A stretch of 15,820 nt of DNA from Nitrososphaerota archaeon. GTDB lineage: Archaea > Thermoproteota > Nitrososphaeria > Nitrososphaerales > Nitrosopumilaceae. A program made the position numbers and the translations under genes. The notes under the pieces are model-generated. The model did no database searches and had not been told where the DNA came from. It saw only the letters and a list, made by a program, of their open reading frames with translations. Positions 12,888-15,820 of this stretch are shown here, one piece after another. The stretch covers positions 15,975 to 31,794 of the forward strand of contig PBZV01000014.1 in assembly GCA_002730325.1 (NCBI GenBank), read 5' to 3'. Numbering within the stretch: position 1 is the first letter of the stretch; each line of letters starts with the position of its first letter.

Positions 12888-15820
12888 TTACAGTTTCTCC
12901 TTTATGAGCAATCGAGGTGCAACGTTTAGACTTTGCATTTCTTGTAACAATAATTTGAATGCGTAAGCTACTGAAACTGAAGAAACCTTGGCTTTATCAC
13001 CACAAACTCTGCAGACATATTTTCGTTGTTTAACATCATGATATGCTACAAGACCACATCTTTCACATACAAAAACATCAGATTTATCAGATTCATCAAG
13101 TAATCTATCTTTTAAAATCATTGAAGCACCATAAGCAATCAAACAATCTCTCTCCATTTCTCCAAATCTCAAACCACCACCTCTTGCTCTTCCTTCTGTT
13201 GGTTGTTTAGTTAACATCTGAACTTGTCCACGTGCTCTTGCATGAATTTTATCGGCTACCATATGGTGAAGTTTTTGATAGTATACTACACCAATAAAGA
13301 CCTCAACCGGAAATGCTTTCCCAGTTCTTCCGTCATACATTATTTCTTTACCAGAATATTTGAAATTATGTGCATCCATTACTTCTTTAACTTCATCCAT
13401 TTTTTCCCCAACAAATGCAGAACCATCAAATCTTTTTCCACGTAATGATGCAGACTTTCCACAAATAGATTCCATCATCATTCCAACAGTCATTCTTGAA
13501 GGGAATGCATGAGGATTAATCAAAACGTCAGGAGACATTCCTTCTGCAGTATATGGCAAATCTTCGGCTTTTGCTAAAATTCCAAGTATACCTTTCTGTC
13601 CGTGCCTTGATGCAAATTTATCACCAATTTCAGGAATTCTCATATCTCTTGCTCTAATCTTATACATTTTTCCACCTTCATTTGATTGAGTCATGACAAC
13701 AGTATCTACAACTCCAGTTTCAGAGGGTCTAACACCAATTGATGTATCTCTTCTATAAGGACCAGTTGATTCGAATTCTCTATATTCTTCCATAAATCTT
13801 GGAGGACTAGTTTTGCCAATTAAAATATCTCCACCTTTTACTGGGGATTCTGCTGCAACAACACCATCTTCTTCAAGTAATCTATATGCACGCTCTCCTT
13901 TGTAACCCCTGATATTATCTTCAGCGTTTGGAATCTCAAAGTTATCACGCATTCCACCAGGATATTGTTTTGCTTCAGCATCATAAATTCTAAAGAAGAA
14001 TGTTCTTCCCAATCCTCTATCTACTGATGCTTTACTAAGTACAATTGCATCTTCGATATTATAACCATCAAACGGTAACACTGCAACAACACAATTCTGA
14101 CCAGCTGGTCTATCTTCCAATCCCAAAAGTTTCATTGCTTTTGTGTTGACTGCTGGAACTTGAGGATATAGCATAAAGTGCTGTCTAACATAGGTACTAG
14201 TATTCATCATAGGGGTTGAGAATCCTAAACTTTGTTTTGCCATTGCAGATTCGTATGTATTTCTTGGAGACTGATTATGTTCAGGATACGGAATGATAGA
14301 AGCTCCTGCACCTAAAATTGCAGGTGGAAAAACTTCCAAGTGAGTATGATTCTTTGTATCTTTATCATCTAATGTAACATAACAATTTTCTTCTTCGTTT
14401 GCATCAATCATTTCTAAAACACCCATTCTCAAAAGATCAGTCCATGAAACTAATTTTTTGGAAATTTTATCTAATAATTCTTGAGTAAGAAGTGGTTTGT
14501 TATCTTTGATAATTATTAGTGGTCGCAAAACTCGTCCAGCATTACAATTAACGTATAGCCTTCTAGTTGAACCTTCAATATCAGATTTATGGAAAGACAC
14601 TCCAACATGAGGATGAATTTTAGAATCTCGTCTAAGTTCTCTTAATGATTCAGCTAATTCTTCACCAATTTTGTAATATCCAATTAAACGTCCATCAACA
14701 AAAATTCTAGTTCCATCTTTCTTCAAATCTTCTTTTGCATCAAAGAAATGCACAGTTCCAAGATCAAAGAGTTTTTCCACAATTTCTTCAGAGGGTACAT
14801 TTACAGATATGATTCCAGAAAGAGCCAAGTTTTTGACTAGACCACAATTTGATCCCTCAGGGGTTTCACTTGGACAAATTCTTCCAAAGTGTGTTGCGTG
14901 TAAATCTCTTGCTTCAAAGTTTGGTTGAGTTCGACTAAGTGGGGATTGAATTCTTCTAAGATGACTAATTGTTGAAAGGTAATTTGTTCTATCAAGTAAT
15001 TGAGTAACACCAACACGACCTCGTCCCCAATTTCCTGTAGCGATTGCATTGTTTAATTTATCAGTAATAATTCCCGGACGGATAGCAGCAGCTACTGCAT
15101 TAATTCCACGTTTTTGTCCCGATCTTTCTAATTGATATTTCATATCTCTAACAAGATTTCTAAATGCAGTTCTAAACAGATCTGCTAACATTTGTCCTGC
15201 AAATTTGATTACTTTGTTTCCATAGTGATCTTTATCATCAGGCTTAATCCAACCAAGTTTTAATTCTAATAATTTACAAGCAGCTTCTCCTAAAAATTGA
15301 GCTTTTTCTTTTCTGTTTTCAGGATGTTTTCCTAAGTGAGGTAAGAGTCCCCAATCAAGTAAAGTCTCAGCACGTTTAATCTGAAATTCTTCTAACATTC
15401 CAGGTGCAATTCTTTTACTGATGTAAACAATAGCATCTTTTGCAGTTGGAACGTCACCTGCTTTTTCAAAAGAGCCTTCTAATTGATCTTGAAGTTCATC
15501 AACAAGTGAAACTGCTGCTGCAATTTCTCTATCAGATTCTAATCCAAGTGCTCTCATCAAAGTGACAACAGGAATATCAACAGGAGAACCAGGAATTCGT
15601 GCAACAATCAATCCATCATTTTTCATGACAAGTTCTAATTTTGCACGATAACCAACAATTGAAGAATATACTTTAGCTTTGAAAACAATATTTCCACCTA
15701 CTGTTTCTCTATCTACAATAATTTTGTTGTAAGAAAGATCTTCTAGTCCAACAATTACTCGCTCAGAACCATTGATGATAAAATAACCTCCAGGATCATT
15801 TGGGTCTTCACCATGTTCAA
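12888..15820 (-). CDS. rpoB: DNA-directed RNA polymerase subunit B, 5' end outside window
   Basis: The frame is open from the right edge (first full codon at 15818) to TAA at 12890-12888, giving about 976 residues; roughly the first 140 of a typical archaeal RpoB lie beyond the window. An ATG at 15626 is internal, because the sequence before it still reads as RpoB (GGYFIINGSERVIVGLEDL). Other landmarks are GRICPSETPEGSNCGLVKNLAL, FDGYNIEDAIVLSKASVDRGLG, and GDKFASRHGQKGILG near 13590-13630, which contacts the RNA-DNA hybrid. The C-terminal zinc site CERCG ... CRVCGDK lies at about 13000-13070. B is one unsplit gene here, not B''/B' as in methanogens. It is the first visible gene of the operon and overlaps the ribosome binding site of rpoA. 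Confidence 0.98.
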   Translation of the reverse strand, partial: EHGEDPNDPGGYFIINGSERVIVGLEDLSYNKIIVDRETVGGNIVFKAKVYSSIVGYRAKLELVMKNDGLIVARIPGSPVDIPVVTLMRALGLESDREIAAAVSLVDELQDQLEGSFEKAGDVPTAKDAIVYISKRIAPGMLEEFQIKRAETLLDWGLLPHLGKHPENRKEKAQFLGEAACKLLELKLGWIKPDDKDHYGNKVIKFAGQMLADLFRTAFRNLVRDMKYQLERSGQKRGINAVAAAIRPGIITDKLNNAIATGNWGRGRVGVTQLLDRTNYLSTISHLRRIQSPLSRTQPNFEARDLHATHFGRICPSETPEGSNCGLVKNLALSGIISVNVPSEEIVEKLFDLGTVHFFDAKEDLKKDGTRIFVDGRLIGYYKIGEELAESLRELRRDSKIHPHVGVSFHKSDIEGSTRRLYVNCNAGRVLRPLIIIKDNKPLLTQELLDKISKKLVSWTDLLRMGVLEMIDANEEENCYVTLDDKDTKNHTHLEVFPPAILGAGASIIPYPEHNQSPRNTYESAMAKQSLGFSTPMMNTSTYVRQHFMLYPQVPAVNTKAMKLLGLEDRPAGQNCVVAVLPFDGYNIEDAIVLSKASVDRGLGRTFFFRIYDAEAKQYPGGMRDNFEIPNAEDNIRGYKGERAYRLLEEDGVVAAESPVKGGDILIGKTSPPRFMEEYREFESTGPYRRDTSIGVRPSETGVVDTVVMTQSNEGGKMYKIRARDMRIPEIGDKFASRHGQKGILGILAKAEDLPYTAEGMSPDVLINPHAFPSRMTVGMMMESICGKSASLRGKRFDGSAFVGEKMDEVKEVMDAHNFKYSGKEIMYDGRTGKAFPVEVFIGVVYYQKLHHMVADKIHARARGQVQMLTKQPTEGRARGGGLRFGEMERDCLIAYGASMILKDRLLDESDKSDVFVCERCGLVAYHDVKQRKYVCRVCGDKAKVSSVSVAYAFKLLLQEMQSLNVAPRLLIKEKL

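Noticed and set aside
13224..13445. Cysteine- and phenylalanine-rich plus-strand frame opposite rpoB.
   Set aside because: Antisense shadow of a conserved RpoB segment with no independent start signals.
14837..15049. 70-aa frame inside rpoB on the same strand.
   Set aside because: It lies in another frame of a strongly conserved RpoB region and has no promoter or ribosome binding site; a shadow of the real gene.

Overview
The window is AT-rich, archaeal, and most likely from an ammonia-oxidising thaumarchaeon (Nitrososphaeria, Nitrosopumilus-like). Three things point there. The RNA polymerase largest subunit is a single unsplit gene (A' and A'' joined). The block rpoB - rpoA - Sm-like gene - rpl30e - nusA-like - rps12 - rps7 is the archaeal transcription/translation cluster. 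Many isolated genes also have a TATA-like element about 25-30 bp before the start codon and no Shine-Dalgarno, as expected for leaderless archaeal transcripts. This placement is inference from content, not from a database search.

Layout. 1-3180 (+): the end of alaS followed 6 bp later by a complete archaeal leuS, an aminoacyl-tRNA synthetase operon. 3181-4298: a small unknown 63-aa gene (+), a 38-aa single-membrane-span gene (-) facing it, and a nitroreductase-family gene (-). 4299-4587: a divergent intergenic region holding three imperfect direct repeats built on CTTAAG and GATGACAG with a 40-43 bp period. 4588-6302: a geranylgeranyl-reductase-like flavoprotein (+) meeting a YkgJ-type cysteine-cluster protein (-) tail to tail, stop codons overlapping. 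6338-6658: a small unknown, possibly winged-helix gene (+), divergent from the YkgJ gene with interlocked promoters. 6703-6790: an intron-containing tRNA-Gln(CTG) (+). 6816-15820: one long minus-strand block of information-processing genes, from rps7 at its downstream end to rpoB, which runs off the right edge.

How the genes work together. The minus block supplies the RNA polymerase catalytic core (RpoB, RpoA), an Sm-like RNA-binding protein, a NusA-like KH protein and three ribosomal proteins (eL30, uS12, uS7). Very short gaps carrying GGAG-type ribosome binding sites at rpoB/rpoA, nusA/rps12 and rps12/rps7 indicate translation from polycistronic mRNA, with internal promoters probable before rpl30e and before nusA. 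The left part charges tRNA (AlaRS, LeuRS), and the middle holds small redox and metal-cluster genes with separate promoters.

Most of the window is ordinary housekeeping. The parts worth a second look are the repeat array at 4351-4467, the 38-aa membrane microprotein at 3515-3631, the tRNA-Gln intron, and the interlocked promoters at 6311-6335. I found no evidence of a mobile element, CRISPR array, defence system or other clearly new multi-gene system.
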